Translations under genes and position numbers: made by a program
The notes under the pieces: model-generated
Told to the model about the DNA's origin: nothing
What the model saw: the letters and a program-made list of their open reading frames with translations, nothing else
The model's database searches: none
Shown here: positions 53,851 to 61,559 of the stretch, piece after piece
Layout of the letters: the number at the start of each line of letters is the position of its first letter
Position numbering within the stretch: position 1 is the stretch's first letter
Assembly (NCBI RefSeq): GCF_001267885.1
Contig: NZ_CP012382.1
Coordinates: 1,240,001-1,304,000, forward strand
Length of the DNA: 64,000 bases
Direction: 5' to 3'
Source: Streptomyces ambofaciens ATCC 23877
GTDB taxonomy: Bacteria > Actinomycetota > Actinomycetes > Streptomycetales > Streptomycetaceae

Positions 53851-54891
53851 TCACGCGGACTCGCGCACCACGAGCTCGGGGTCGAAGATCACGGCGGTGG
53901 GCTCGGTGCGGGGCGTTCCCTCGATCTCCTCCTGGAGGAGCCGGGCCATCGTGGCCGCCATCTCCTCCATCGGCTGGCGGACCGTGGTCAGTCGTGGCTG
54001 GGAGGTGACCGCCGCGCTGGAGTCGTCGAAACCGACCACCGCCACGTCGTCCGGGATTCTGCGGCCCTGCTCGCGCAGGGCGTCACAGGCGCCCCGGGCC
54101 ATCATGTCGTTGGCCGCGAACACGCCGTCGACACCGGGGTGTTCGGTGAGCAGACGGGTCATCGCCGCCGCACCGCTGGCGGCGGTGAACCCGCCCTCCG
54201 CGACCGGGACGCAGGGCTGGCCGTGCCGTTCCATCGTCTCCCGGAACCCGGTCAGCCGGTCCTGCGCCGCGGGCAGGTCCAGCGGCCCCGTGATCGTGGC
54301 GACGCGCCGGCAGCCACGCGTCAGCAGATGCTCGGCGGCCAGGCGCGCGCCTTCCCGGTGGGCCAGGTCCACGTACGTGACGGGGACCGGTGCGCTGGGG
54401 CGCGCGAAGAGTACGCAGGGCAGCCGCTCCGCCGCCAGCAGCGCGGGCAGGGGGTCCTCCGCGTGGGTGGAGAAGATCAGCGCGCCGTCCGCGCTCCCCT
54501 GCCGCAGGTACGCCGCCACCTCCCGGCGGGCCGCCGCGGTCTCGGCGAACATCAGGACCGGGTACATCGACCGCGGACGCAGGAATCCGACGACTCCGCC
54601 GACCACCCGGCCGAAGAACGGGTCGGTGAGCGCACGCGAGGCGAACGCACCCTCGTCACCGGGGTCGTCCGCCGCGCCGGAGATGACCAGGGCGATGGTC
54701 TGGGCGCGCCGGGTCACCAGAGCGCGCGCGGCGCTGTTCGGCGCGTAGCCGGTCCGCTCGATCGCGTCCCGGACCACTTCCTGGATGGCGGGGTCCACGT
54801 TGCGGACGCCGTTGACCACGCGGGACACGGTCGCGCGGGAGACACCCGCCTGCCTCGCGACATCTTCGAGCGTCGGGGGGCGTCTGATCAT
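53851..54891 (-). CDS. LacI family transcriptional regulator
   Basis: This 346-residue repressor has the LacI helix-turn-helix and hinge at residues ~5-60 (TLEDVARQAGVSRATVSRVVNGVRNVD...NSAARALVTRR) and a periplasmic-binding-protein-like sugar domain (62-346) with DGVFAANDMMARGACDALREQG and AVVGFDDSSAAV. No transporter or glycosidase adjoins it, so the target is unknown. It is divergent from the MerR-clamp fusion gene across a 348-bp gap. The helix-turn-helix resembles the CebR family, but the CebR-type boxes of this window are 5 kb away next to another LacI gene. Confidence 0.94.
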   Translation of the reverse strand: MIRRPPTLEDVARQAGVSRATVSRVVNGVRNVDPAIQEVVRDAIERTGYAPNSAARALVTRRAQTIALVISGAADDPGDEGAFASRALTDPFFGRVVGGVVGFLRPRSMYPVLMFAETAAARREVAAYLRQGSADGALIFSTHAEDPLPALLAAERLPCVLFARPSAPVPVTYVDLAHREGARLAAEHLLTRGCRRVATITGPLDLPAAQDRLTGFRETMERHGQPCVPVAEGGFTAASGAAAMTRLLTEHPGVDGVFAANDMMARGACDALREQGRRIPDDVAVVGFDDSSAAVTSQPRLTTVRQPMEEMAATMARLLQEEIEGTPRTEPTAVIFDPELVVRESA

Positions 54892-55239
54892 GCGGACACC
54901 CTACCGGCGCGTTCCACGGCCTGATCGGCGATGGGCGGACCGGCTCCGGTGGGACGTCACGGCCCGGAACCGGTCACCCCGACGCCGGTGCGCAGCTGCG
55001 GGTTTCCGGCCGACGGGCACGCATGCGCCTCGTACGCCCCGGTGCGGCGCGCAGGCAGTCGTGGGGCGGGCGATGCTGGGGGTGACCCCGGTGGGGGACC
55101 CCGGCGGGGGACGCCGGTGGGGGACGCCGGTGGGCGACCGTGAGGGGAACCTCCGGGGCGAGGGGCGGAGGTCGTGGATCGCGTCGGGGTTGACCCTCGA
55201 CCTGGTCAAGGGCTCAGGGTCACGGATGTGGAGAACGAG
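54892..55239. other. 348-bp divergent gap between LacI and MerR-clamp genes
   Basis: I see no gene in this gap. It contains a four-copy 13-bp tandem repeat at 55088-55139 and must hold both promoters. No classic LacI palindrome or MerR-type 19-bp-spacer promoter was found by eye. Confidence 0.5.
55088..55139. repeat. 13-bp tandem repeat, 4 copies
   Basis: Units of CCGGTGGGGGACG start at 55088, 55101, 55114 and 55127. They vary only at positions 5, 9 and 13. A partial fifth copy precedes. The array ends 100 bp before the MerR-clamp start. Its G-runs (GGGGG repeated) could form a G-quadruplex. Confidence 0.85.
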
Positions 55240-56325
55240 ATGCGCAGCATCGGGGAAACGGCCCGCGACAGCGGACTGGGCGTGAGCGCCCTGCGGTTCT
55301 ACGACCGTGCCGGTGTGCTGGTCCCCGCCTGGGTCGATCCGGTGAGCGGCTACCGCTGGTACGCCCCGGAGCAGACCGACGAGGCCCGGCTGCTGGCCAG
55401 ACTGCGGAGGGCCGGTATGCCGTTGGCGGACCTCCGGCTGGTGCTGGCCGGTTGGTCCGGGACGGACACGGACCTGGTGCGGGGTCTTCTGGAGACGCAC
55501 CTGCGCCGTCTGGAACGGGGACTGGCCGACGCCCGCAGCGAGATCTCCGCGCTCCGAGCAATACTCGACCAGAGGGAGAATCCCATGCCCACGTCACCGC
55601 CCACCGCCTCCGTGCGGCTGTCGTTCCCCGCGCCGGCGCTGGCCGCCGCGCTGGACGCCGTCCGGTTCGCCGCCGGCACCGACCCCGGCCTGCCCATGCT
55701 CGCCGGGATCCTGTTCGACCTGGAGGGCGACTCGCTCCACCTCGTCGCCACGGACCGTTACCGGATGGCCGTGGCACGCGTGGACGCCGGTGCGCACGAC
55801 GGACCGCGCGTCCAGGCTCTCGTGCCCGTCCCGCTCGCCGGCGCGATGCGCGCCCTGCTGAGCCACGACGAGCCGGTCGGTCTCACCGTGGGCGGTGACA
55901 GCGTGACGCTGGAGACCGGGGGCGGCCGGACGGCCGGGCAGTGCCTCGACCACGACTTCCCCGACTACCGTCGGCTCGTCCACCTGCCGTCCGGGCGGCG
56001 GACGCTCGTCGATGTGCCGGTCTTCCGCAAGGCACTGGAGTCCGGACCGGTCCGCACCGGCGAGGTGAGCGAGCAGGACGGCACGTCGCACGACCTCAGT
56101 GTGCTCCGGGTGGCCGACGACGGCACGGTGACGGTCCGCGAGGACGGTGACGACCACCCCGACGACTTCGCCGTGGACCGCGGGTACCTGCTCGAGGCGC
56201 TGGAGGCGGGCGGCCGGGAGCGCCTGGTCCTGGAGTTCGGCGCTCCCACGGCGCCGCTCGCGATCCGTCGGCCCGACGACGCGTCGACGTTCTCGCTGCT
56301 GATGCCGGTCCGCCTGGACGGCTGA
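55240..56325 (+). CDS. MerR DNA-binding domain fused to two beta-sliding-clamp domains
   Basis: This 361-residue protein is a true fusion. Residues 1-75 are a MerR-type winged helix (MRSIGETARDSGLGVSALRFYDRAG, then GYRWYAPEQ) and 76-113 a coiled-coil dimerisation helix (LLETHLRRLERGLADARSEISALRAIL). Residues ~124-361 match domains II and III of DnaN: LPMLAGILFDLEGDSLHLVATDRYRMAVARV (the clamp's ATDGHRLA element), DFPDYRRLV (clamp's FPDYRR) and the C-terminal FSLLMPVRLDG (clamp's MPMRL end). These three elements build the peptide-binding pocket of the clamp. DnaN domain I is absent. ATG 55240 follows GGAG by 7 bases. Biological role unknown. Confidence 0.88.
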   Translation: MRSIGETARDSGLGVSALRFYDRAGVLVPAWVDPVSGYRWYAPEQTDEARLLARLRRAGMPLADLRLVLAGWSGTDTDLVRGLLETHLRRLERGLADARSEISALRAILDQRENPMPTSPPTASVRLSFPAPALAAALDAVRFAAGTDPGLPMLAGILFDLEGDSLHLVATDRYRMAVARVDAGAHDGPRVQALVPVPLAGAMRALLSHDEPVGLTVGGDSVTLETGGGRTAGQCLDHDFPDYRRLVHLPSGRRTLVDVPVFRKALESGPVRTGEVSEQDGTSHDLSVLRVADDGTVTVREDGDDHPDDFAVDRGYLLEALEAGGRERLVLEFGAPTAPLAIRRPDDASTFSLLMPVRLDG

Positions 56326-56701
56326 CGGCCGGGCACGTGTCGCGCCCCCCGTCGATGCCGACAGGCAGCCGCCGGCCCGGGCGACTCCGCCGGGACCGCG
56401 GCGCCCCCGACCCGGCCGGCACCCCCGACCCCGGCCGGCGGCCCTCCGGCCCGGGGCCGTCCCGGTCCCGGCCCGGCCGACCCCCGGTGCTGGTTCGCAC
56501 CCTGACGCCCGCCCCGGCCCCGGACCCTGCCGGCCCGGATGCCGACCCACACCCCTCCGGAACACTCCGCGTCGGCGGAAGGACCACGGCGGTGCGCCGA
56601 GCATCTGGCCCTTGGGTCCTCTCCGTCGATGCGGGGGTGCTTCGCCAGTCCTTTCCTTGGATGGTGATTCTCCTGGGCCGGGCGGCTCGTACACTGCCGA
56701 A
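56326..56701. other. 376-bp intergenic region before the AraC gene
   Basis: I see no gene in this gap. The first 200 bp are very C-rich with a doubled 18-bp unit (CCCCCGACCCGGCCGGCA type) at 56404-56421 and 56422-56439. The last part contains the predicted leaderless promoter of the araC-type gene. Confidence 0.5.
56690..56695 (+). promoter_or_regulatory. -10 box for a leaderless araC-type transcript
   Basis: TACACT ends 6 bases before the ATG at 56702, so transcription starting 6-7 bases downstream would begin at the start codon itself. No Shine-Dalgarno is present. This is the TANNNT spacing typical of leaderless actinobacterial mRNAs. No clear -35 box is seen. Confidence 0.5.
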
Positions 56702-57538
56702 ATGGAGGACCAGACGGCCACCGAGATCGGTGCACGTCCAGCGCCCGTCCTGCGGGAGTACGTCGACTCGTATGTCGGCTTCGACCTCCGCGGGCTCCCG
56801 ACGGGGGTGCACTGCGGCCCGCCGAGCCGCGCGCTCACCGCGGTGATCAGCCTGTCGGAGCCCTTGGAGGTGGCGGCGGGCGTTGACGACGGGTCGCCGG
56901 TCACCCGATTCGACAGTCTGGCCGGCGGTCTGATGCGCCGGTCCGTCGCGATTCACCACGACGGACGCCAGCAAGGTGTGCAGATATCGCTGACACCGCT
57001 CGGGGGCCGGGCCCTCTACGGCATGCCCGCCGCCGAGCTCGCCCACCAACTGGTCCCACTTGACGAACTTCTCGGAGCGCTGGCCGTCGAACTGGTCGAC
57101 CGGCTCCGATCGGCGACGACGTGGGCCGCGCGGTTCACCGTGCTGGACGAAGTGCTCCTGCGAGCTGTCGGCCGTGGCGCCTGCGGCGGCCATGTGCGCT
57201 GGGCGCGCCCCGAGATAGCCGAGGCATGGCGTCGCCTCGTCACCGCGCGGGGTTGCGTCCAGGTGGGTGCGGTCGCCGCGGAACTCGGCTGGAGCCGTCG
57301 GTACCTCACCGAGCGGTTTCGCGGGGAGGTGGGTCTGTCGCCGAAGACCTTCGCCCGCGTCCTGCGCTTCGAGCACGCGCACGAACTGGCGGCGGCGCCG
57401 GACCCGCTCCCGTGGGGTGATGTGGCAACCGTCTCCGGCTACGCCGACCAGGCCCATCTCGTCCGGGACTGGCGCGAGTTCACCGGCCGGTCGCCGACGG
57501 CCTGGCGTCGCGGCGAAGTCCTCCTCCAAGCCGGGTAG
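56702..57538 (+). CDS. AraC family transcriptional regulator
   Basis: This 278-residue regulator has an N-terminal effector region with beta strands (about 1-150) and a C-terminal AraC double helix-turn-helix (about 185-275: VQVGAVAAELGWSRRYLTERFRGEVGLSPKTFARVLRFEHA, then WGDVATVSGYADQAHLVRDWREFTGRSPTAWRR). The second half is a textbook AraC signature. It is followed by cupin and SGNH hydrolase genes on the same strand, and may control them. Predicted to be translated from a leaderless message. Confidence 0.94.
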   Translation: MEDQTATEIGARPAPVLREYVDSYVGFDLRGLPTGVHCGPPSRALTAVISLSEPLEVAAGVDDGSPVTRFDSLAGGLMRRSVAIHHDGRQQGVQISLTPLGGRALYGMPAAELAHQLVPLDELLGALAVELVDRLRSATTWAARFTVLDEVLLRAVGRGACGGHVRWARPEIAEAWRRLVTARGCVQVGAVAAELGWSRRYLTERFRGEVGLSPKTFARVLRFEHAHELAAAPDPLPWGDVATVSGYADQAHLVRDWREFTGRSPTAWRRGEVLLQAG

Positions 57539-57620
57539 CCGCCGACCGTCCGCCCCTCGCGCCGGCTTCTCTTCCCTTTTCTTCAAGACCGCCCGAGCGC
57601 GGACGTGGACGATCGTCGGC

Positions 57621-58091
57621 ATGAGACTCGTCAACCACGAACGCAATGCCGTGGACCTGCGGACCACCCCCGTGCACCTCGGACTGGAATCGAGAGCGAA
57701 TCCCGTCGAGGGCTTCGCCTGGGACCCGGAGGTGCTCCAGGCCTACAGCGCCGCGGTCGCGGCGGACGGCGCCGAGGGCCGGATGGTGATGATCTTCGAC
57801 GGCGACGGGCTCGGCGACCACTGGGAGAGCCACCCCGCAGGTGACGAACTGGTCGTCTGCCTCAGCGGATCCGTGACGGTCACCCGCGACGTGGACGGGG
57901 TGCCCGACCGCGTTCTGCTCGGGCCGGGCGAGGCCACCATCAACCCGGCCGGGGTATGGCACGTGGTCGACATGGAGGGGCCGACGTCCATCCTGGCCAT
58001 CACCGCGACCCTCGGCACCGACCACCGTCCTCGGACCGACACCCGCCCGACCGAACGCGTCGGCACGCCCGGCCCGGAGGAAGCGCCGTGA
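57621..58091 (+). CDS. Cupin-fold protein
   Basis: This 156-residue single-cupin protein has the barrel core DHWESHPAGDELVVCLSGSVTVTRDVDG (motif 1, with histidines and glutamate as likely metal ligands) and LLGPGEATINPAGVWHVVDM (motif 2 with a further histidine). Its stop overlaps the GTG of the SGNH hydrolase by 4 bases, so the two act together. A sugar-related or detoxification role is possible but undetermined. No Shine-Dalgarno is visible before ATG 57621. Confidence 0.85.
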   Translation: MRLVNHERNAVDLRTTPVHLGLESRANPVEGFAWDPEVLQAYSAAVAADGAEGRMVMIFDGDGLGDHWESHPAGDELVVCLSGSVTVTRDVDGVPDRVLLGPGEATINPAGVWHVVDMEGPTSILAITATLGTDHRPRTDTRPTERVGTPGPEEAP

Positions 58092-58807
58092 CGACACGCG
58101 TCGCGTGCCTCGGCGACAGCCTCACCCGCGCGCAGTTCAGCGTCGACTACCTGGATCTTCTCGGACGACGCCACCCTCCCGGTGACGTGCGGCTCGCCCG
58201 TTTCGGCGTCAACGGCGACTTCGCCCACAACCTCTTGCAGCGCCTCGATGCCGTCGTCAGGAACCCACCCGACGTGATCACCGTGTTGATCGGGACCAAC
58301 GACGCCCGAGCGAGCCTTGCCGGCTACCCCGTCGAGCAGGCCATGAAGCGTAAACGGCTCCCTGCTCGCCCGTCGGAAGGCTGGTTCCAGCAGTGCCTGG
58401 GAGCCGTCGTCGCACGGCTGCGAGCGGAGACCGACGCGACGATCGGTCTGCTGTCGCTACCGGTACTCGGCCAACGACTCGACGGAGCAGCGGCACAGGC
58501 GTCGCAGGCGTACAGCCGGGTGATCGCCGAGGTCGCCGCCACCAACGCGGTGGCCTACCTTCCGCTCCACGAACGCCAGATCGAGGAACTGCGCCGAGCG
58601 GACCCGCCGCCGATTCCCTACCGGGAGGCGACGCCCGCAGCGGTCGTCGGCGTCCTCGTCCAGCACGCAGTGCTGCGCCGCAGCCTCGACACGATCTCGC
58701 GGCGGCGAGGTCTCGTGCTCACGACCGACCACATCCACCAGAACAGCCGCGGCGCCACCCTGGTCGCGGAGGTCATCGACGCCGTTCTGCTGCCTCGCAG
58801 CGCGTAG
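58088..58807 (+). CDS. SGNH/GDSL-type esterase
   Basis: This 239-residue hydrolase of the SGNH superfamily shows block I ACLGDSLT with the nucleophile Ser11, block II GVNGDF (oxyanion glycine), block III IGTNDAR (oxyanion asparagine) and block V TTDHIHQN with the catalytic Asp-x-x-His. There is no signal peptide, so it acts inside the cell. It is translationally coupled to the cupin gene (GTGA overlap). Substrate unknown. Confidence 0.9.
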   Translation: MTTRVACLGDSLTRAQFSVDYLDLLGRRHPPGDVRLARFGVNGDFAHNLLQRLDAVVRNPPDVITVLIGTNDARASLAGYPVEQAMKRKRLPARPSEGWFQQCLGAVVARLRAETDATIGLLSLPVLGQRLDGAAAQASQAYSRVIAEVAATNAVAYLPLHERQIEELRRADPPPIPYREATPAAVVGVLVQHAVLRRSLDTISRRRGLVLTTDHIHQNSRGATLVAEVIDAVLLPRSA

Positions 58808-58857
58808 CCGGCTCCGGCGCCCGGACGGTCGGTCCCACGAACCCCGGCCCCACCCCG

Positions 58858-58909
58858 CCGAACCCACGACCTCCGGGTCCGCCCCTCCGAACCCACGATC
58901 TCCGGGTCC
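58858..58909. repeat. 23-bp direct repeat, 29-bp period
   Basis: CCGAACCCACGACCTCCGGGTCC at 58858-58880 recurs with one change at 58887-58909, separated by 6 bp, in the gap between the SGNH and LacI genes. Each copy can fold ACCC against GGGT. It may be part of a terminator or a small repeat family. Confidence 0.7.
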
Positions 58910-58981
58910 ACCCTCGCGATCGGCCCGCCCAGCCGAGCGGGTCGCCGTAGTATCGAACGATCTCGTGAGGGGGAGGCGGAC

Positions 58982-60016
58982 ATGGGCAGACAGCGACCCG
59001 GTACGCCGACGCTGGAAGAGGTGGCCGCGCTCGCCGGCGTCGGACGGGGCACCGTCTCCAGGGTCATCAACAACGCGGCCGGCGTGCGGGATTCGACGCG
59101 CCGTGCCGTGCAGCAGGCCATCGCCGAACTGGGGTACGTCCCGAACCTCGCGGCCCGTTCCCTGGCCGGGCACCGTGCGGACGCCGTCGCGCTGGTGATG
59201 ACGGAGCCGGACTGGCGGCTGTTCGGCGAGCCGTTCTTCACCGAGGTCGTCCATGCCGTGGGCGACGCCCTCACGGACACCCCGGTGCAGTTGCTGCTCA
59301 CCCTGGTCCGTACGGACACCGAGCGGCAGCGCTTCGTGGAGTACGCCCGCGGCGGCCGGGTGGACGGCGTGCTGCTGATGTCCGTGCACGCCGAGGACCC
59401 GCTGCCCGACATGCTCGCCAAGGCGGGGCTGCCCACTGTCATGCTGGGGCGGCGTTCCGGCGACGAGAGCGTCACCTACGTGGACGCGGACAACACCGGC
59501 GGTGCGCGCGGCGCGGTCACCCACCTGCTGAACGGCGGCCGGACGACGATCGGCGCCATCAGCGGACCGCTCGACATGTACGTCGCCCAGTGCCGCCTGC
59601 GCGGGTACCGGGAGGCGCTGGAGCTGGCGGGCGTGGCGGCCAGGCCCTCGCTGGTCGTCGAGGGGGACGACTTCACGGAGGAGAGCGGCCGCCGGGCGAC
59701 GGCCGACCTGATCGCCCGGCACCCCGAGCTGGACGCGGTCTTCGCGGCCTCCGACACGATGGCCGCCGGAGCGCTGAACGCACTGCGCGCGGCGGGCCGA
59801 CGGGTCCCTCAGGACGTCGCCGTGATCGGCTTCGACGACTTCCACCCGGCCCGGCCCACCGATCCGCCGCTGACGACGGTCCGCCAGCCGCTGGAGGAGA
59901 TCGGCCGCACGATGGTGCGGCTCCTGCTGGAGGAGATGGAGCAGATCGAGGAGTCCTCCGTCGCCTGGCGGCACGTCATCCTCCGTACGGAACTGGTGCT
60001 GCGCGACTCCGCCTGA
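58982..60016 (+). CDS. LacI family regulator of the cellulase cluster
   Basis: This 344-residue LacI repressor has helix-turn-helix TLEEVAALAGVGRGTVSRVINNAAGVRDSTRRAVQQAI (about residues 9-46), hinge NLAARSLAGHRADAVALV and a sugar-binding domain (GYREALELAGVAARPSL, DAVFAASDTMAAGALNALRAAG, AVIGFDDFHPARPTDPPLTTVRQPLEEI). It is directly upstream of celB. The gap between them holds three copies of the CebR-type palindrome, so this protein or CebR itself must control cellulase expression. It is likely released by a cello-oligosaccharide. Confidence 0.94.
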   Translation: MGRQRPGTPTLEEVAALAGVGRGTVSRVINNAAGVRDSTRRAVQQAIAELGYVPNLAARSLAGHRADAVALVMTEPDWRLFGEPFFTEVVHAVGDALTDTPVQLLLTLVRTDTERQRFVEYARGGRVDGVLLMSVHAEDPLPDMLAKAGLPTVMLGRRSGDESVTYVDADNTGGARGAVTHLLNGGRTTIGAISGPLDMYVAQCRLRGYREALELAGVAARPSLVVEGDDFTEESGRRATADLIARHPELDAVFAASDTMAAGALNALRAAGRRVPQDVAVIGFDDFHPARPTDPPLTTVRQPLEEIGRTMVRLLLEEMEQIEESSVAWRHVILRTELVLRDSA

Positions 60017-60027
60017 AGCGCAGGGCG

Positions 60028-60043
60028 TCGGGAGCGCTCCCGA
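60028..60043. promoter_or_regulatory. CebR-type box 1
   Basis: TCGGGAGCGCTCCCGA is a perfect 16-bp palindrome containing the GGGAGCGCTCCC core known from CebR sites. It starts 12 bp after the LacI stop and lies ~210 bp before the celB start. Confidence 0.75.
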
Positions 60044-60160
60044 CGACCGATACCGGGGTCGGCCTCCCACCTGGGGCTTCGAGATTTCTTCGACAACTCC
60101 CGCGCGCACAGTCTTGTCAGGAACATGAACCGCTTCTACAGTCCCCAATCAACCGGTAAG

Positions 60161-60174
60161 TGGGAGCGCTCCCA
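60161..60174. promoter_or_regulatory. CebR-type box 2 (consensus)
   Basis: TGGGAGCGCTCCCA is an exact match to the published 14-bp consensus for the Streptomyces cellulose-utilisation repressor CebR. It lies 66 bp before the celB ATG. Confidence 0.9.
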
Positions 60175-60186
60175 TCAGTGGGGAGT

Positions 60187-60200
60187 TGGGAGCGCTCCCG
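60187..60200. promoter_or_regulatory. CebR-type box 3
   Basis: TGGGAGCGCTCCCG differs from consensus by one base. It is 26 bp from box 2 (centre to centre), suggesting two repressor dimers bind side by side, 40 bp before the celB ATG. Confidence 0.88.
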
Positions 60201-60239
60201 CACCGGCCCCTTCCCCCCGCACCCTCCGGAGAGGCCCCC

Positions 60240-61379
60240 ATGCGACCGTTACGGCCCCAAGTACGCACCGCGCGCGGCCTTCTAGGCGTACTCATCGCGA
60301 CTCTCGCCGTCGTCGCGTCCCTGGTGACCGCGGCGGCGCCGGCCCAGGCCGACACCACGATCTGCGAACCGTTCGGGACGACGACGATCCAGGGACGCTA
60401 CGTCGTCCAGAACAACCGCTGGGGTACCAGTGCCACCCAGTGCGTCACCGCCACCGACACCGGTTTCCGGGTCGGCCAGGCCGACGGCTCGGTGCCGACC
60501 AACGGGGCACCGAAGTCGTACCCGTCGGTCTTCAACGGCTGTCACTACACCACCTGTTCGCCGGGCACCAACCTTCCCGCCCGGCTCGACACCATCTCCG
60601 AGGCACCCTCCGGCATCTCGTACGGCTATGTCGGCAACGCCGTCTACAACGCCTCGTACGACATCTGGCTGGACCCGACCCCCCGGACGGACGGGGTCAA
60701 CCGGACCGAGATCATGATCTGGTTCAACCGGGTGGGCCCGATCCAGCCCATCGGCTCACCGGTCGGCACGGCCACCGTCGGCGGACGGACCTGGGAGGTG
60801 TGGACGGGGAGCAACGGCGCCAACGACGTGCTGTCCTTCGTGGCCCCGTCGGCCATCACCGGCTGGAACTTCGACGTCATGGACTTCGTCCGGGCGACCG
60901 TCGCACGCGGGCTCGCCGAGAACGACTGGTACCTGACGAGTGTGCAGGCGGGCTTCGAGCCGTGGCAGAACGGCGCCGGCCTGTCCGTGAACTCCTTCTC
61001 CTCCTCCGTCGTGACCGGCGGCGACCCGGGCGATCCCGATCCCGGCAACCCCGGCGAACCGGTGGCGTGCACGGTGACGTACGGGACCAACGTCTGGCAG
61101 AACGGCTTCACCGCGGACGTCACCGTCACCAACACCGGACAGGCCCCGGTCGACGGTTGGCGACTCGCCTTCACCCTGCCCTCCGGCCAGCGGATCACCA
61201 ACGCCTGGAACGCCTCCGTCACCCCGTCGACGGGCTCCCTCACCGCCACCGGCTTGGGGCACAACGCCCGGATCGCACCCGGCGGCAGCCTGTCGTTCGG
61301 CTTCCAGGGCACCCACAGCGGGGCGTTCGCCGAGCCGGACGGTTTCCGGCTGAACGGCACCGCCTGCGCCGCGTCGTAG
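60240..61379 (+). CDS. celB: Secreted GH12 endoglucanase with CBM2
   Basis: This 379-residue cellulase cuts internal beta-1,4-glucan bonds with retention. The signal peptide is residues 1-37 (ends PAQA). The GH12 domain is about 38-258, with the nucleophile E157 in TEIMIW and the acid/base E240 in AGFEPW; in mature numbering these are E120 and E203, as in S. lividans CelB. A Gly/Asp/Pro linker (GGDPGDPDPGNPGEP) leads to the family 2 carbohydrate-binding module (about 276-379) with its terminal disulfide and W residues NVWQNGF, DGWRLAF and NAWNAS. Two CebR-type boxes adjoin the start. Confidence 0.97.
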   Translation: MRPLRPQVRTARGLLGVLIATLAVVASLVTAAAPAQADTTICEPFGTTTIQGRYVVQNNRWGTSATQCVTATDTGFRVGQADGSVPTNGAPKSYPSVFNGCHYTTCSPGTNLPARLDTISEAPSGISYGYVGNAVYNASYDIWLDPTPRTDGVNRTEIMIWFNRVGPIQPIGSPVGTATVGGRTWEVWTGSNGANDVLSFVAPSAITGWNFDVMDFVRATVARGLAENDWYLTSVQAGFEPWQNGAGLSVNSFSSSVVTGGDPGDPDPGNPGEPVACTVTYGTNVWQNGFTADVTVTNTGQAPVDGWRLAFTLPSGQRITNAWNASVTPSTGSLTATGLGHNARIAPGGSLSFGFQGTHSGAFAEPDGFRLNGTACAAS

Positions 61380-61399
61380 CACCGCGCGGGGCCACCGTC

Positions 61400-61444
61400 C
61401 CCCTCGCCCGTCCGGACGAAGCGCGTTCCCGGACGGGCGAGGGG
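61400..61444. terminator. Terminator hairpin after celB
   Basis: A perfect 16-bp stem (61400-61415 with 61429-61444) and a 13-base loop begin 21 bp after the celB stop. It makes celB a separate transcript from the following LPMO gene. Confidence 0.9.
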
Positions 61445-61499
61445 TTCCACCGTGCGCCCATCGCGCACCCCCTCCGACAGCGGGCTCGATCGTCCCCTC

Positions 61500-61522
61500 T
61501 GATGGTCATGCCTTGATCATCA
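61500..61522. promoter_or_regulatory. Imperfect palindrome upstream of the LPMO gene
   Basis: TGATGGTCA (61500-61508) and TGATCATCA (61514-61522) are complementary 9-bp arms with one mismatch and a 5-bp spacer, 37 bp before the LPMO ATG. It differs from the CebR core and may be the site for a different regulator. Confidence 0.5.
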
Positions 61523-61559
61523 CCGACCGGAAGACTCCGTACCGGAAACAGGAGATCCC

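Noticed and set aside
53851..54891. This LacI protein as regulator of the CebR-type boxes
   Set aside because: The boxes are 5 kb away, next to a different LacI gene, and no such box lies near this gene.
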